Positions 1-5,515 of a stretch of DNA of 6,100 bases are shown here, piece by piece (position 1 is the stretch's first letter; each line of letters opens with the position of its first letter). Under the pieces are notes generated by a model. That model saw only the letters and a list, made by a program, of their open reading frames with translations, was not told the DNA's origin and did no database searches. The stretch is from Methanobacteriaceae archaeon (GTDB lineage: Archaea; Methanobacteriota; Methanobacteria; Methanobacteriales; Methanobacteriaceae): positions 1 through 6,100 of the forward strand of contig CAAGFH010000061.1 in NCBI GenBank assembly GCA_900769095.1, read 5' to 3'. Made by a program: the position numbers and the translations under genes.

Positions 1-32
1 GACTGGAGTTCAGACGTGTGCTCTTCCGATCT
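1..32. other. Illumina TruSeq adapter (library artefact)
   Basis: These bases are the reverse complement of the standard TruSeq Read 2 adapter. They begin GACTGGAGTTCAGACGTGTG and end in CTCTTCCGATCT, the invariant ligation end. This is not genomic DNA. It is untrimmed adapter fused to the contig end, so the biological sequence starts at base 33 and the gene reading off this edge is truncated by the assembly, not by biology. It also shows that the assembly used Illumina short reads. That platform rarely makes single-base indels, but its reads cannot span a 2-kb repeat. Confidence 0.97.
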
Positions 33-128
33 AGGGTCGAAAAGCACTAATCCATCATTAGAATCGCAAAATATATATTGTTCAACATCTAAAATACTAT
101 TTGGAGTATTTGTTTTTTGGTTTAGCAT
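33..128 (-). CDS. N-terminal fragment of an unrecognised protein, cut by contig end
   Basis: An open frame starts with ATG at 128 and runs 32 codons to the adapter junction without a stop. The peptide begins MLNQKTNTPNSILDVEQYIF and continues with CDSNDGLVLFDP. I do not recognise a family. The stretch DVEQYIFCDSNDGLVLFD has an alternating hydrophobic pattern suggestive of beta structure, but this is too little to assign a function. No strong ribosome binding site is visible; upstream there is only A/T-rich sequence with a GTTGAG about 14 bases ahead of the start. It follows the 65-aa gene on the same strand after a gap of about 200 bases. Codons read through the adapter must be discarded. It could be a chance open frame, but the AT-rich context makes 32 open codons after an ATG moderately meaningful. 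Confidence 0.45.
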
Positions 129-332
129 GATAAAAACTTTTACTCAACTTATTTATTAAATTTAACTATTTTTAGACAAAATAAAAAATTCCAAACCAAT
201 TTTCATCAAAAAATTTCAAATCAACAAAGTTTTTGAAAGAGTCCATAATATATATTTATTATTACCTTTCACAATCAAAAATAGTTTCTGTTAAGAGCAA
301 TAACCTGGAGATATATTTTTTGAAGTTATTAT

Positions 333-530
333 TTATTCTTCATTATCCATTTGATCAAGTTCTTTTTGAAGATCTGCAATCTGCATTTCTTTATAGAATC
401 TTTCGAACCTTTCAGTTTCAATTAGAAAAGCTGAAACTTCAAGAGCATCTCTAAAGGTATAATTGGACTCTTTGATAATTTGCTTTTTGTCTTCATCCAT
501 GTAGGATGAGGTATTATTTATATTGGCCAT
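333..530 (-). CDS. Hypothetical 65-aa acidic, helix-rich protein
   Basis: I do not recognise this protein. The frame is open further upstream, but the best start is the ATG at 530 (peptide begins MANINNTSSYMDEDKKQIIK). Residues upstream of it are low-complexity I/Y/N translated from an AT-rich promoter, and an AGGTT lies about 9 bases ahead of this ATG. The protein is rich in charged residues. Residues 26-65 (RDALEVSAFLIETERFERF, then KEMQIADLQKELDQMDNEE) look fully helical, and the last 20 residues have a heptad-like leucine/isoleucine spacing that could form a short coiled coil. There is no signal peptide, membrane segment or cysteine. A TATA box lies about 50 bases upstream, directly after intergenic element copy A, so it is probably transcribed alone. 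A small cytoplasmic partner or antitoxin-like protein is possible but not shown. Confidence 0.6.
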   Translation of the reverse strand: MANINNTSSYMDEDKKQIIKESNYTFRDALEVSAFLIETERFERFYKEMQIADLQKELDQMDNEE

Positions 531-580
531 AGCTATTACAACCTGTATATAATAATTAATATAATATTCTATTATTACAT

Positions 581-589
581 TTATATAAA
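581..589 (-). promoter_or_regulatory. TATA box for the 65-aa gene
   Basis: Read on the minus strand this is TTTATATAA, a near-ideal archaeal TATA box. It lies 51 bases ahead of the ATG at 530. Transcription would start around 555-560, leaving a leader of about 25-30 bases that contains the weak AGGTT ribosome site. In an AT-rich intergenic region such strings also arise by chance. The same string lies at the same distance from the conserved blocks of copy B, which strengthens the call. Confidence 0.5.
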
Positions 590-749
590 TTTTTATCATA
601 TATCTAAGGAGATTGTGATACTGACATTGCCTATTGAATAATTGAAATCAGACCCAATTAAATCAATAGCTATATTTTTACTTTTGATTTAAATAACTGG
701 TTTTGACATTAACGGCAAGGGTTTGGGATATCGAATATGCTTTTAAAAT
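581..749 (-). repeat. Intergenic element, copy A (diverged direct repeat of 5821-5990)
   Basis: Three blocks match copy B in the same order and orientation. On the minus strand they are ATTTTAAAA (749-741), the 11-mer GCCGTTAATGT (716-706, identical in both copies) and ATAGCTATTGATTTAATTG (673-655, 16 of 19 identical). The spacing is the same in both copies: 24 bases between blocks 1 and 2, and 32 between blocks 2 and 3. Block 3 is 65 bases from a TTTATATAA box here and 66 in copy B. Sequence between blocks is only partly similar. The element begins 37 bases after the stop of the gene ending at 787. Short peptides can be read through each block but in different frames with stops, so a decayed gene or a non-coding element are both possible. 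Confidence 0.55.
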
Positions 750-786
750 AGGATATATTTGAAAACACATTTTCATTTTGAAAATA

Positions 787-1284
787 TCATCTGTTAATGT
801 TACGCTCCCCCATAATGTCCTTTCCTTTTTCTGTGAGTCTGTACAGCTTTTCACCATCATCTTCTGGATTTACACATTCAATCAGACCCAGAACTATCAT
901 CTTATAGAATATATTTGAAACATATAATTCCTTTTCAAGTCTCGTTTCCGGATGAAGTGCTGTTTCAACATCATCCATGTCCCATGTTTTGTATCCTGCA
1001 TCACTGTTCCATTTGTATATTCGGCTGCAGGTTGCCTCTGAGATAAATCCTTTTTTCAGTGCCTCTTCAATGTCCTCGAATCTGTCTGTTCGAAAAAAAT
1101 GAGAATGTGTTGAGTAAAAATTGTATTTCTGAACTCTTTCCTTTGGGGGAATGGAATGGAGGAATTTAAGTGCATCATCCTGTGAACTTCTCCATGTCAG
1201 TCCTGAGATGTCATTTTCGTCAGTAAATTTGATTACATGTTTGTAAATCCAATTCAGTAATGTGTCGCTGGTTTTGCGTATCAT
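787..1284 (-). CDS. Hypothetical protein with possible C-terminal winged helix
   Basis: This 165-aa reading starts at the ATG at 1284 (MIRKTSDTLLNWIYKHVIKF). GGTGG lies six bases upstream and fits the archaeal Shine-Dalgarno, whereas the in-frame ATG at 1305 and the open frame further upstream have no ribosome site. I do not recognise a named family. Residues 1-110 are soluble and mixed charged/aromatic (SHFFRTDRFEDIEEALKKGF, then WNSDAGYKTWDMDDVETAL). Residues 115-158 read like the end of a winged helix-turn-helix: a helix (ELYVSNIFYKMIVLGLIE), a short acidic turn (NPEDDGE) and a strand (KLYRLTEKGKDIM). The pattern 'x-YRLTEKGK' is common at the wing of archaeal wHTH proteins. This suggests, without proof, a DNA-binding or regulatory role. 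It is less AT-rich than the membrane cluster beside it. It has its own candidate TATA box and is separated from the upstream cluster by a terminator. Confidence 0.75.
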   Translation of the reverse strand: MIRKTSDTLLNWIYKHVIKFTDENDISGLTWRSSQDDALKFLHSIPPKERVQKYNFYSTHSHFFRTDRFEDIEEALKKGFISEATCSRIYKWNSDAGYKTWDMDDVETALHPETRLEKELYVSNIFYKMIVLGLIECVNPEDDGEKLYRLTEKGKDIMGERNINR

Positions 1285-1334
1285 TTGTATCCACCATTTT
1301 TTCATTATGCATTTGAAATTTTTGTAAAAATGAA

Positions 1335-1342
1335 TACATAAA
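1335..1342 (-). promoter_or_regulatory. Candidate TATA box for the gene starting at 1284
   Basis: The minus strand reads TTTATGTA about 51 bases ahead of the chosen ATG at 1284. This puts a transcription start near 1310 and a leader of about 25 bases carrying the GGTGG ribosome site. The match is weaker than the other TATA boxes here, and other A/T strings lie nearby, so the call is tentative. Confidence 0.35.
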
Positions 1343-1493
1343 GAAAGTGAGAGAGCGTGTGAAAAGTAATATTTGAAATAAATTATTTTATTATAATTAT
1401 TCAAAAATCGTTTACTGTGATAAAATTCTTTTAAAATAATTTTAATGTTAAAATCAATAAATATAGTATTACAGGATGGAACAGTTGTAATAA

Positions 1494-1533
1494 TTCATAA
1501 AATTGTATTTATGAAATTCAATATTAATTTCAT
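1494..1533. repeat. Overlapping inverted repeats in the 1285-1579 intergenic gap
   Basis: TTCATAAA (1494-1501) is the exact complement of TTTATGAA (1508-1515), separated by six bases. ATGAAAT (1511-1517) is the exact complement of ATTTCAT (1527-1533), separated by nine bases. The two stems share the middle arm, so only one can form at a time. The site lies 45-90 bases beyond the stop of the zinc-ribbon gene and about 210 bases ahead of the start at 1284. It could be a 3' processing or termination structure for the cluster or a two-site operator. The composition is very AT-rich, so chance is not excluded. Nothing else is visible in this gap apart from the TATA candidate and the T-tract. Confidence 0.35.
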
Positions 1534-1556
1534 GATTTTGTAAAAGTTGAAGTAAT

Positions 1557-1577
1557 TAAAAAAAGAAAAAATAAAAA
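1557..1577 (-). terminator. Archaeal T-tract terminator after the membrane cluster
   Basis: On the transcribed (minus) strand, a few bases after the stop codon at 1582-1580, come three successive T runs of five, six and seven T's interrupted by single A or C bases (TTTTTATTTTTTCTTTTTTT). Hairpin-free oligo-T tracts just after a stop are the usual archaeal termination signal. It separates the three-gene cluster from the gene starting at 1284. Confidence 0.65.
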
Positions 1578-1579
1578 TT

Positions 1580-2068
1580 TTATTTTCTAACTAAAGCCAG
1601 TAATCCTCCAATACCAAAAAGAAATGCTGAAATGATACCTAATGTTCCTCCAGTAAATAGTAAACAAACACCGGAGATTAACATGCCGATTCCTCCAACT
1701 TCATGATATTTTCTGATATAAAGACAACTGATTAATCCTAATATTGAAAAGAATACTAAGCTTATAAATACCCATGCTGCACTTTCCGCAAATGCTGAAA
1801 AAAATAAAGCAATGAAAGAAACTAGAAAACCTAATACTGCCCCAATAATTCCTAGGATTAATTCAGGAGTACGGTTAACTTCATTAGATTCAATTTTTTG
1901 AGGTGTTGTAAAATTATATCCACAACTATTACAGAAACTTGCATCAGATTTATTTGATGTGCCACAACTAGGACATTTTTTTAAATCTACAGTTTCTATT
2001 TTTTCACCACATGAAGAGCAAAAAGTTGAATCTTCATCCAGTTCTTCATTGCATTTTGGACAATTCAT
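1580..2068 (-). CDS. Double zinc-ribbon membrane protein
   Basis: This 162-aa protein has two tandem zinc ribbons at the N terminus. Cysteine pairs lie at 3/6 with 17/20 (CPKC...CSSC) and at 32/35 with 46/49 (CPSC...CNSC), each set able to bind one zinc ion. A short Ser/Thr/Asn linker follows, then about four hydrophobic segments near residues 70-92, 98-118, 125-141 and 143-160. The ribbons should face the cytoplasm. Such zinc-ribbon plus membrane-domain proteins are abundant in Methanobacteriales and other archaea, but their role is unknown; protein binding or membrane stress sensing are guesses. The ATG at 2068 is preceded by GTGA four bases upstream, a short match to the archaeal ribosome site. 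It follows the preceding gene by 49 bases on the same strand and ends in a T-rich terminator, so it is probably the last gene of the operon. Confidence 0.88.
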   Translation of the reverse strand: MNCPKCNEELDEDSTFCSSCGEKIETVDLKKCPSCGTSNKSDASFCNSCGYNFTTPQKIESNEVNRTPELILGIIGAVLGFLVSFIALFFSAFAESAAWVFISLVFFSILGLISCLYIRKYHEVGGIGMLISGVCLLFTGGTLGIISAFLFGIGGLLALVRK

Positions 2069-2117
2069 TATTTCACTACTTTACTTTTTTTTATTGTTTC
2101 AGTTTATTACTTAAAAG

Positions 2118-2576
2118 TTACATTTGTATGTCTTGGGTAAATATAGCTTCATTTTCTTCAGTTGATAATGAACTGTCGAAGAATAAAACTTTAGCATGTG
2201 TTGGAGTTGCATCACCTGAGACATATGCACTTCCAGTAACTTTTAATGTTTGGTTCTGTTGTACATCATTCATATTCCATACTAATGGACTTTTATCAAT
2301 CACTGCATCATCAGAATCATAGAATATAACTTGTGCTTCAAGATAACTATAATCTTTGTCAGGTATTACATTACAAGTTAACTCATATGCACCATATCCT
2401 TGACTTGAAATTGCTAAATCCTGGACATCGAGTGTAGTATCTGGAGTAGTGTTTTGATCACTAGAAAGTCCGCCCATTATAATTCCTATGATGATAATTC
2501 CAATACAACAAACACCAATGATGGATAATGCTTTTTTTGCTGTACTCCATTCTTTCCAATCATCTAAAAAACTCAT
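2118..2576 (-). CDS. Single-span membrane protein with exported beta-sandwich domain
   Basis: This is a 152-aa protein. Residues 1-15 (MSFLDDWKEWSTAKK) form a charged cytoplasmic tail, residues 16-37 one membrane span rich in Ile and Gly, residues 38-50 a Ser/Thr/Asp linker, and residues 50-152 an extracellular domain. The domain alternates hydrophobic residues and contains SYLEAQVIFYDSDDAVID, then WNMNDVQQNQTLKVTGSAYV and AKVLFFDSS. This pattern fits FxLYD-type domains of archaeal and Gram-positive surface proteins. Proteins with this same N-terminal signature recur in Methanobrevibacter genomes as far as I recall; their function is not known, and a cell-envelope role is inference. Its ATG immediately follows the TGA of the upstream gene (TGAATG), and GGAGG lies seven bases ahead, inside the upstream coding sequence, so translation of the two is probably coupled. 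Confidence 0.85.
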   Translation of the reverse strand: MSFLDDWKEWSTAKKALSIIGVCCIGIIIIGIIMGGLSSDQNTTPDTTLDVQDLAISSQGYGAYELTCNVIPDKDYSYLEAQVIFYDSDDAVIDKSPLVWNMNDVQQNQTLKVTGSAYVSGDATPTHAKVLFFDSSLSTEENEAIFTQDIQM

Positions 2577-2921
2577 TCAAATGCCTCCATTCATTTTTAG
2601 ATATATGAAGTATTTGAAAGCTTTAATTAATATTCCCAAACCCAATCCGCCCAATATACCCGTTAGAAATCTTAAGACATTATTACTTTCTCTAAATTCT
2701 AAAAATTGTGTTGTTCCATCAATTGCGGACGGAACCAATAATAGAACTGCAAAAATGAGTAAAAATGAATTATAATCTACAAAGAAGTAATAAGTATAGG
2801 TGAAATATATTATTAAAGAAATATAAAACCCTGTACATCTGGAACATACAGGAAATTGGTGTTCTTTAATAAAAAAACTTCTTTCAGGCTTTCTATGGCA
2901 GATTAAATTTAAAACATTCAT
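2577..2921 (-). CDS. DUF2085 family membrane protein
   Basis: This is a 114-aa protein with the DUF2085 hallmarks in order: ICHRKPERSFF at residues 7-17, PVCSRCTGFY at 24-33, and PSAIDGTTQFLEFRESNNVL at 64-83 followed by RFLTG. Cys8, His9, Cys26 and Cys29 could together bind a metal or be redox-active; this is inferred from their conservation, as the family function is not established. Membrane segments lie near residues 31-48, 52-66 and 84-105. The ATG at 2921 was chosen over an in-frame TTG two codons earlier, because the family motif begins only a few residues in. The ribosome site is weak. It is the first gene of the cluster: a TATA candidate lies about 50 bases upstream, and its last codons hold the GGAGG ribosome site of the next gene. 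Confidence 0.92.
   Translation of the reverse strand: MNVLNLICHRKPERSFFIKEHQFPVCSRCTGFYISLIIYFTYTYYFFVDYNSFLLIFAVLLLVPSAIDGTTQFLEFRESNNVLRFLTGILGGLGLGILIKAFKYFIYLKMNGGI
2584..2588 (-). promoter_or_regulatory. Strong ribosome binding site for the gene starting at 2576
   Basis: GGAGG on the minus strand lies seven bases ahead of the ATG at 2576, overlapping the Met-Asn-Gly-Gly-Ile codons that end the DUF2085 gene. This is the best Shine-Dalgarno in the window. It fixes the start of the downstream gene and supports translational coupling across the adjoining TGA-ATG. Confidence 0.85.
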
Positions 2922-2964
2922 AATCAAAACTCATATTAATACTTCTATAACTAGTTATTAACAT

Positions 2965-2980
2965 TTTATATTAATATAAT
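2965..2980 (-). promoter_or_regulatory. Candidate TATA box for the membrane cluster
   Basis: The minus strand reads ATTATATTAATATAAA, which contains more than one TATA-like core, 45-58 bases ahead of the DUF2085 start. A start of transcription near 2945 would leave a short leader. It lies downstream of the stop of the transglutaminase-like fragment (3041), in a 119-base gap that also holds the near-palindrome TTTATTTTAAATAAA close to that stop. The exact box cannot be fixed in such AT-rich DNA. Confidence 0.45.
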
Positions 2981-3040
2981 TTCTTATTGGATTATCAATA
3001 ATGAATTTTATTTAAAATAAATTTTTTAGTTATGATAGGA

Positions 3041-3279
3041 TTAACAGCTGTACAAATCCGTAAAAATCCAACTCGGATCAATAGCTATTACATTTCCGTC
3101 CTCACACCAGATGGCTCTTACATTTCCTGAAGCTGTGTCTGCAACTGCTGCAGGGTCTCTGTTAATCCAGTTTCCTGAAGTATGCTTTTTATGTTTCAAT
3201 TTTAATCTGATGTGACCTGTTCCATTTACACGACATTTAACATGGACAAATTGCACATCATAACCTAAGCTTTTAGCTA
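3041..3279 (-). pseudogene. 3' exon: C-terminal end of a transglutaminase-like protein
   Basis: Downstream of the intron the frame encodes 78 residues, AKSLGYDVQFVHVKCRVNGT, then GHIRLKL, WINRDPAAVAD, AIWCEDGNVIAIDPSWIFTD and a final LYSC. The order 'LAxSLGYDV...VHVKCRV...GHI.L.I.....W...DPAA' resembles the second half of transglutaminase/papain-like domains. These include pseudomurein endoisopeptidases and related surface or phage cysteine enzymes of Methanobacteriales. His in GTGHIRLKL and Asp in NRDPAA would be two of the Cys-His-Asp triad. The catalytic Cys should lie 30-50 residues upstream, and nothing like it is found in the 5' exon side. No ATG is in frame (only GTG at 3256), so without splicing to a proper 5' exon the fragment is not a working enzyme. 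It is less AT-rich than its neighbours. Family assignment is from pattern memory and is moderate. Confidence 0.6.
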
Positions 3280-3283
3280 GTCG

Positions 3284-3319
3284 GATAAGTCAGAGAGATT
3301 GCTCTCCCTTCCTCTCCTA
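3284..3319 (-). ncRNA. Intron domain VI
   Basis: Two bases after domain V the RNA reads AGGAGAGGAAGGGAGAG, then CAAT, then CTCTCTGACTTATCC. GGGAGAG pairs with CTCTCT around a short loop, and the outer GG pairs with CC. An unpaired A in the GACTTATCC strand, about 8 bases from the intron end, is the likely branch-point adenosine. The boundary is approximate. Confidence 0.7.
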
Positions 3320-3320
3320 A

Positions 3321-3355
3321 GAACCGAACGTGTGGTTTTCACCACTATTCGGCTC
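3321..3355 (-). ncRNA. Intron domain V catalytic hairpin
   Basis: The lower stem GAGCCGAA pairs with TTCGGTTC over eight base pairs and includes the catalytic AGC triad near its base. The upper stem GTGGT/ACCAC is capped by a GAAA tetraloop, and the conserved CG bulge lies on the 3' side (CACACG). This is the diagnostic core of group II introns. It counts 35 bases against the usual 34, with one extra base (T or A) on the 5' strand opposite the bulge. Confidence 0.93.
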
Positions 3356-3418
3356 AAGCATACTTTATAAGAAAGTAAGCGACTATTTCAATAGATAACT
3401 GGAGTTATTATATATGAG

Positions 3419-4943
3419 TTAACCAAATAAATATTCAAAAGGTGTTTTCAACAAGCGTTTATCGAAGTATTCATCATATTCAACGTCATAAGGTGAAGCC
3501 CTATATTTAATGCATTTATGATATTGGATATTAATCCATGACATTTTATCCACTTGGCTACCAGTTTTAGGGTCAGTAAAAGTCCATCTATCATTATGAC
3601 CGGGATGTTCAGATACTTTAAAATGTTTCTTAACTCTCCATTTAGTAGATTTATTAGGATACCATCTTTTGATTTGTCTCATCGAGAGTCTAAAGATATA
3701 ATTATCCATTTTACTGAACAATTTCTTATTTGAACCTCTCTTCCAGTAATTACCAGTCCCAATTAATTAAATAGTTGAGGCGAGTAATACTCTCTTCAAG
3801 ATTCCATGGGTAGCAATTGCGAATGATGACTTTGGCCTTGTGCATAAAAGATTTGATACTGTCATTAGATGCTTTAATAATTACCTTATCACGATCTTTA
3901 CCTCTGTAGCATCGTATATTATATCCCAAAAAGTCAAAACCATCATATAGATTTGTAATCCTTGTTTTATCCGAAGCCAAGGTTAAACCTCTTTCATTCA
4001 AATAGTCATCTAACAAATCATACAAGGATTCTGCATCATCCAATGTCTTACACAATACTACAAAATCATCGGCGTACCTAATAACAACATATTTGGATTC
4101 ATTTGAATAATAATAACGATTGTTCTTTATTCTTCTCCGATATTTGATATTAAGTGCCTCTTCCATACCATGAAGCGCAATATTAGCTAACAATGGAGAT
4201 ATAATTCCTTCTTGAGGAGTGCCCGTTCTGGTTCTATAAAAGACATCATTTTCAAGATACTCTGCTTCCAACCATTTCTTGATTACCTTTTTAAGGGGAA
4301 AATTACCCAATTTATCCAATATATGTTGATGACTCAAAGTATCAAAGCAAGATTTGAAATCTCCTTCAAAGACATATAGTCTCTTTAAACCTCTTGTATG
4401 AGCATGTATTTTTGCAATAGCATCACCAGTTCCACGAAGAGGTCTAAAACCAAAACTATTCGCTCCAAACTTAGCTTCCCACATTGGTTCTAATGCTAAC
4501 TTACATATTTCTTGATATATTCTATCAATAATACTAGGAATACCTAAAGGCCTTGTTTTTCCATTCTTTTTAGGAATATAAATCCTACGAACAGGCTTAG
4601 GATTATGTAGGCTAATTTTGTAATTTGAAATTTTATAAAATAGAGCCATACGTTCACTATCCGTTCTTATGATTTTACCATCAATACCACTAGTTCTTTT
4701 ACCTTTATTTCTTTTGGTTACTACATAAATAGCATATAATAAACTCCTTTTATCATTAACTAACAGTCTACATAGACTGTTAACTTTTCTATAGTCACCT
4801 ACTTTCTCTGCTTCAAATATCCGTTTTTGTATCTTAAATATGGCGTACCCAAGAGATTTCCAGTTAATGGATTTCCATTCCTTTTCAAGTACTCTTTTGT
4901 CTGATTCCACAGACTGCAATATATCGCTATATCCAGTTTTCAT
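3419..4943 (-). pseudogene. ltrA: Group II intron reverse transcriptase/maturase, frameshifted
   Basis: This intron-encoded protein copies intron RNA into DNA and helps it fold. Residues from the ATG at 4943: N-terminal domain 25-88 (INWKSLGYAIFKIQKRIF... NKGKRTSGIDG), catalytic Asp195 in EGDFKSCFD, GTPQEGIISPLLAN at 241-254, YADD at 290-293 with the metal-binding aspartates, and FLGY at 338-341. At residue 394 the frame breaks: LINWDW then TAA (3752-3750). Removing one base around 3761-3764 restores LINGTGNYWKRGSNKKLFSK, which matches the usual maturase-domain 'LNxxIRGWxNYY', and runs on to the stop at 3419-3421 for about 507 residues. The rest is the maturase (X) and DNA-binding part, ending in YEYLFG-like sequence (FEYLFG) with no HNH endonuclease. 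GTG at 4955 and TTG at 4949 are alternative starts. AGGAG lies seven bases before the TTG and 13 before the ATG. The pieces are either a decayed gene or one sequencing indel. Confidence 0.92.
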
Positions 4944-4955
4944 TGCCAAAATCAC

Positions 4956-5504
4956 ACTCCTATAAATTTATAATTTATTTCACATTCAAGATATCTTCCG
5001 TTTTAAATGAAACAAAAGATACACCTGCTAAAAGTCTGCATATCTCACACAGTTATTATATTTGTTAGTTTCCTACTAATCTTTCGATTAAGTGAGCATT
5101 CGCTTTCTTTAGCATCCCATACCCAGAAAAGAACATCAGATTTCCTCACGGTCACCCTACCACGCGTATGTGTGGACATTTCCGGGCTTACCAAGTTAAC
5201 CAGTTGTTAGATACGATTAGGTTAGGTTCTCCAATTACACCGACTGGCATCAGGGTTGTGACATATATACACGAATGGCCACTCGTGTATGTCCTTTTAT
5301 CCAGTAATACAGTGGCTCTTCGAAACTTCCTACTCACTGCTGTACATTACGATGCTTTTATCAAGAGTTCACGGGCGTTAACCTTACTAATCTTTCTCTT
5401 GCCCTCGTGTTGTTGGAAGTTACAACAACGATTAGGCTTTAACCTTTCATGCAACCCACCTCACCGTTGCCGGTGACGCAGTTTCAAGGGAAAATAACGC
5501 GCAC
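4956..5504 (-). ncRNA. Intron domains I-III (5' ribozyme half)
   Basis: This 549-base stretch has no real gene; open frames on the plus strand are shadows of structured RNA. It is visibly richer in G and C than the surroundings and full of short stems. On the minus strand TCACCG-GCAA-CGGTGA (5476-5461) is a perfect six-pair hairpin with a GNRA tetraloop, and ATACACGA (5290-5283) pairs with TCGTGTAT (5275-5268) around an eight-base loop. The stretch around GAACCTAACCTAATC, EBS1 and AACTTGGTAAGCC has the feel of the exon-binding part of domain I. A full fold, including EBS2 and domains II-III, was not resolved by eye. Confidence 0.75.
5203..5208 (-). other. EBS1, exon-binding site of the intron
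   Basis: AACAAC at intron positions 297-302 is the exact reverse complement of the six bases just before the 5' splice site (GTTGTT). This location in domain I is where EBS1 normally lies in LtrB-like introns. A second AACAAC occurs closer to the intron start (in TTCCAACAACACGAGG), but that is too early for EBS1 in the usual fold. Confidence 0.6.
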
Positions 5505-5510
5505 AACAAC
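5505..5510 (-). other. IBS1, intron target bases at the 5' exon end
   Basis: GTTGTT immediately precedes GTGCG and pairs over all six bases with AACAAC in domain I. This confirms the 5' exon-intron junction at 5505/5504 and implies that the intron arrived, or could home, by normal base-pairing to this site. Confidence 0.65.
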
Positions 5511-5515
5511 GTTAT

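Larger units (their letters stand above)
3280..5504 (-). mobile_element. Group II intron with maturase ORF, 2,225 bp
   Basis: This is a self-splicing ribozyme and retroelement read on the minus strand. The 5' end is GTGCG (5504-5500), matching the GUGYG consensus. About 550 bases of structured RNA (domains I-III) follow, then a domain IV holding the RT/maturase gene (4943-3419), domain V (3355-3321), domain VI (about 3319-3284) and a final AC (3281-3280), matching the AY consensus. EBS1 (AACAAC, 5208-5203) pairs perfectly with IBS1 (GTTGTT, 5510-5505) at the 5' splice site. The RT resembles chloroplast-like (CL/LtrA-type) enzymes with an N-terminal domain, not the short class C type. With the gene frameshifted, the copy may need a maturase in trans. 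Group II introns in archaea are best known from Methanosarcinales; in a Methanobacteriales-like host they are less familiar. The 3' boundary is less certain than the 5' one by one or two bases. Confidence 0.9.

Noticed and set aside
233..454. Plus-strand open frame of 73 codons
   Set aside because: It is antisense to the 65-aa minus gene over most of its length, begins in low-complexity I/Y codons and has no ribosome site.
678..860. Minus-strand open frame overlapping the end of the 165-aa gene
   Set aside because: It overlaps the better-supported gene out of frame. Its tail only crosses copy A of the intergenic element, where a short AVNV-containing peptide resembles one in copy B; that similarity is reported as part of the repeat.
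1285..1404. N-terminal extension of the gene starting at 1284
   Set aside because: The extra 40 codons are low-complexity (Y, F, S, N) and cross the candidate TATA box, and the ATG at 1305 has no ribosome site, while GGTGG precedes the ATG at 1284.
2011..2775. Plus-strand open frames opposite the membrane cluster (2011-2322 and 2488-2775)
   Set aside because: They are shadows of the DUF2085, exported-domain and zinc-ribbon genes, which have recognisable motifs on the other strand.
3419..3721. Separate 100-codon gene downstream of the reverse transcriptase
   Set aside because: It would have to start at a TTG inside the maturase domain without a ribosome site. Its sequence continues the RT after a one-base shift, so it is annotated as part of the same broken gene.
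5007..5476. Two overlapping plus-strand open frames
   Set aside because: They lie antisense to domain I of the intron; their openness follows from the structured, more GC-rich RNA, and neither has a ribosome site or family motif.
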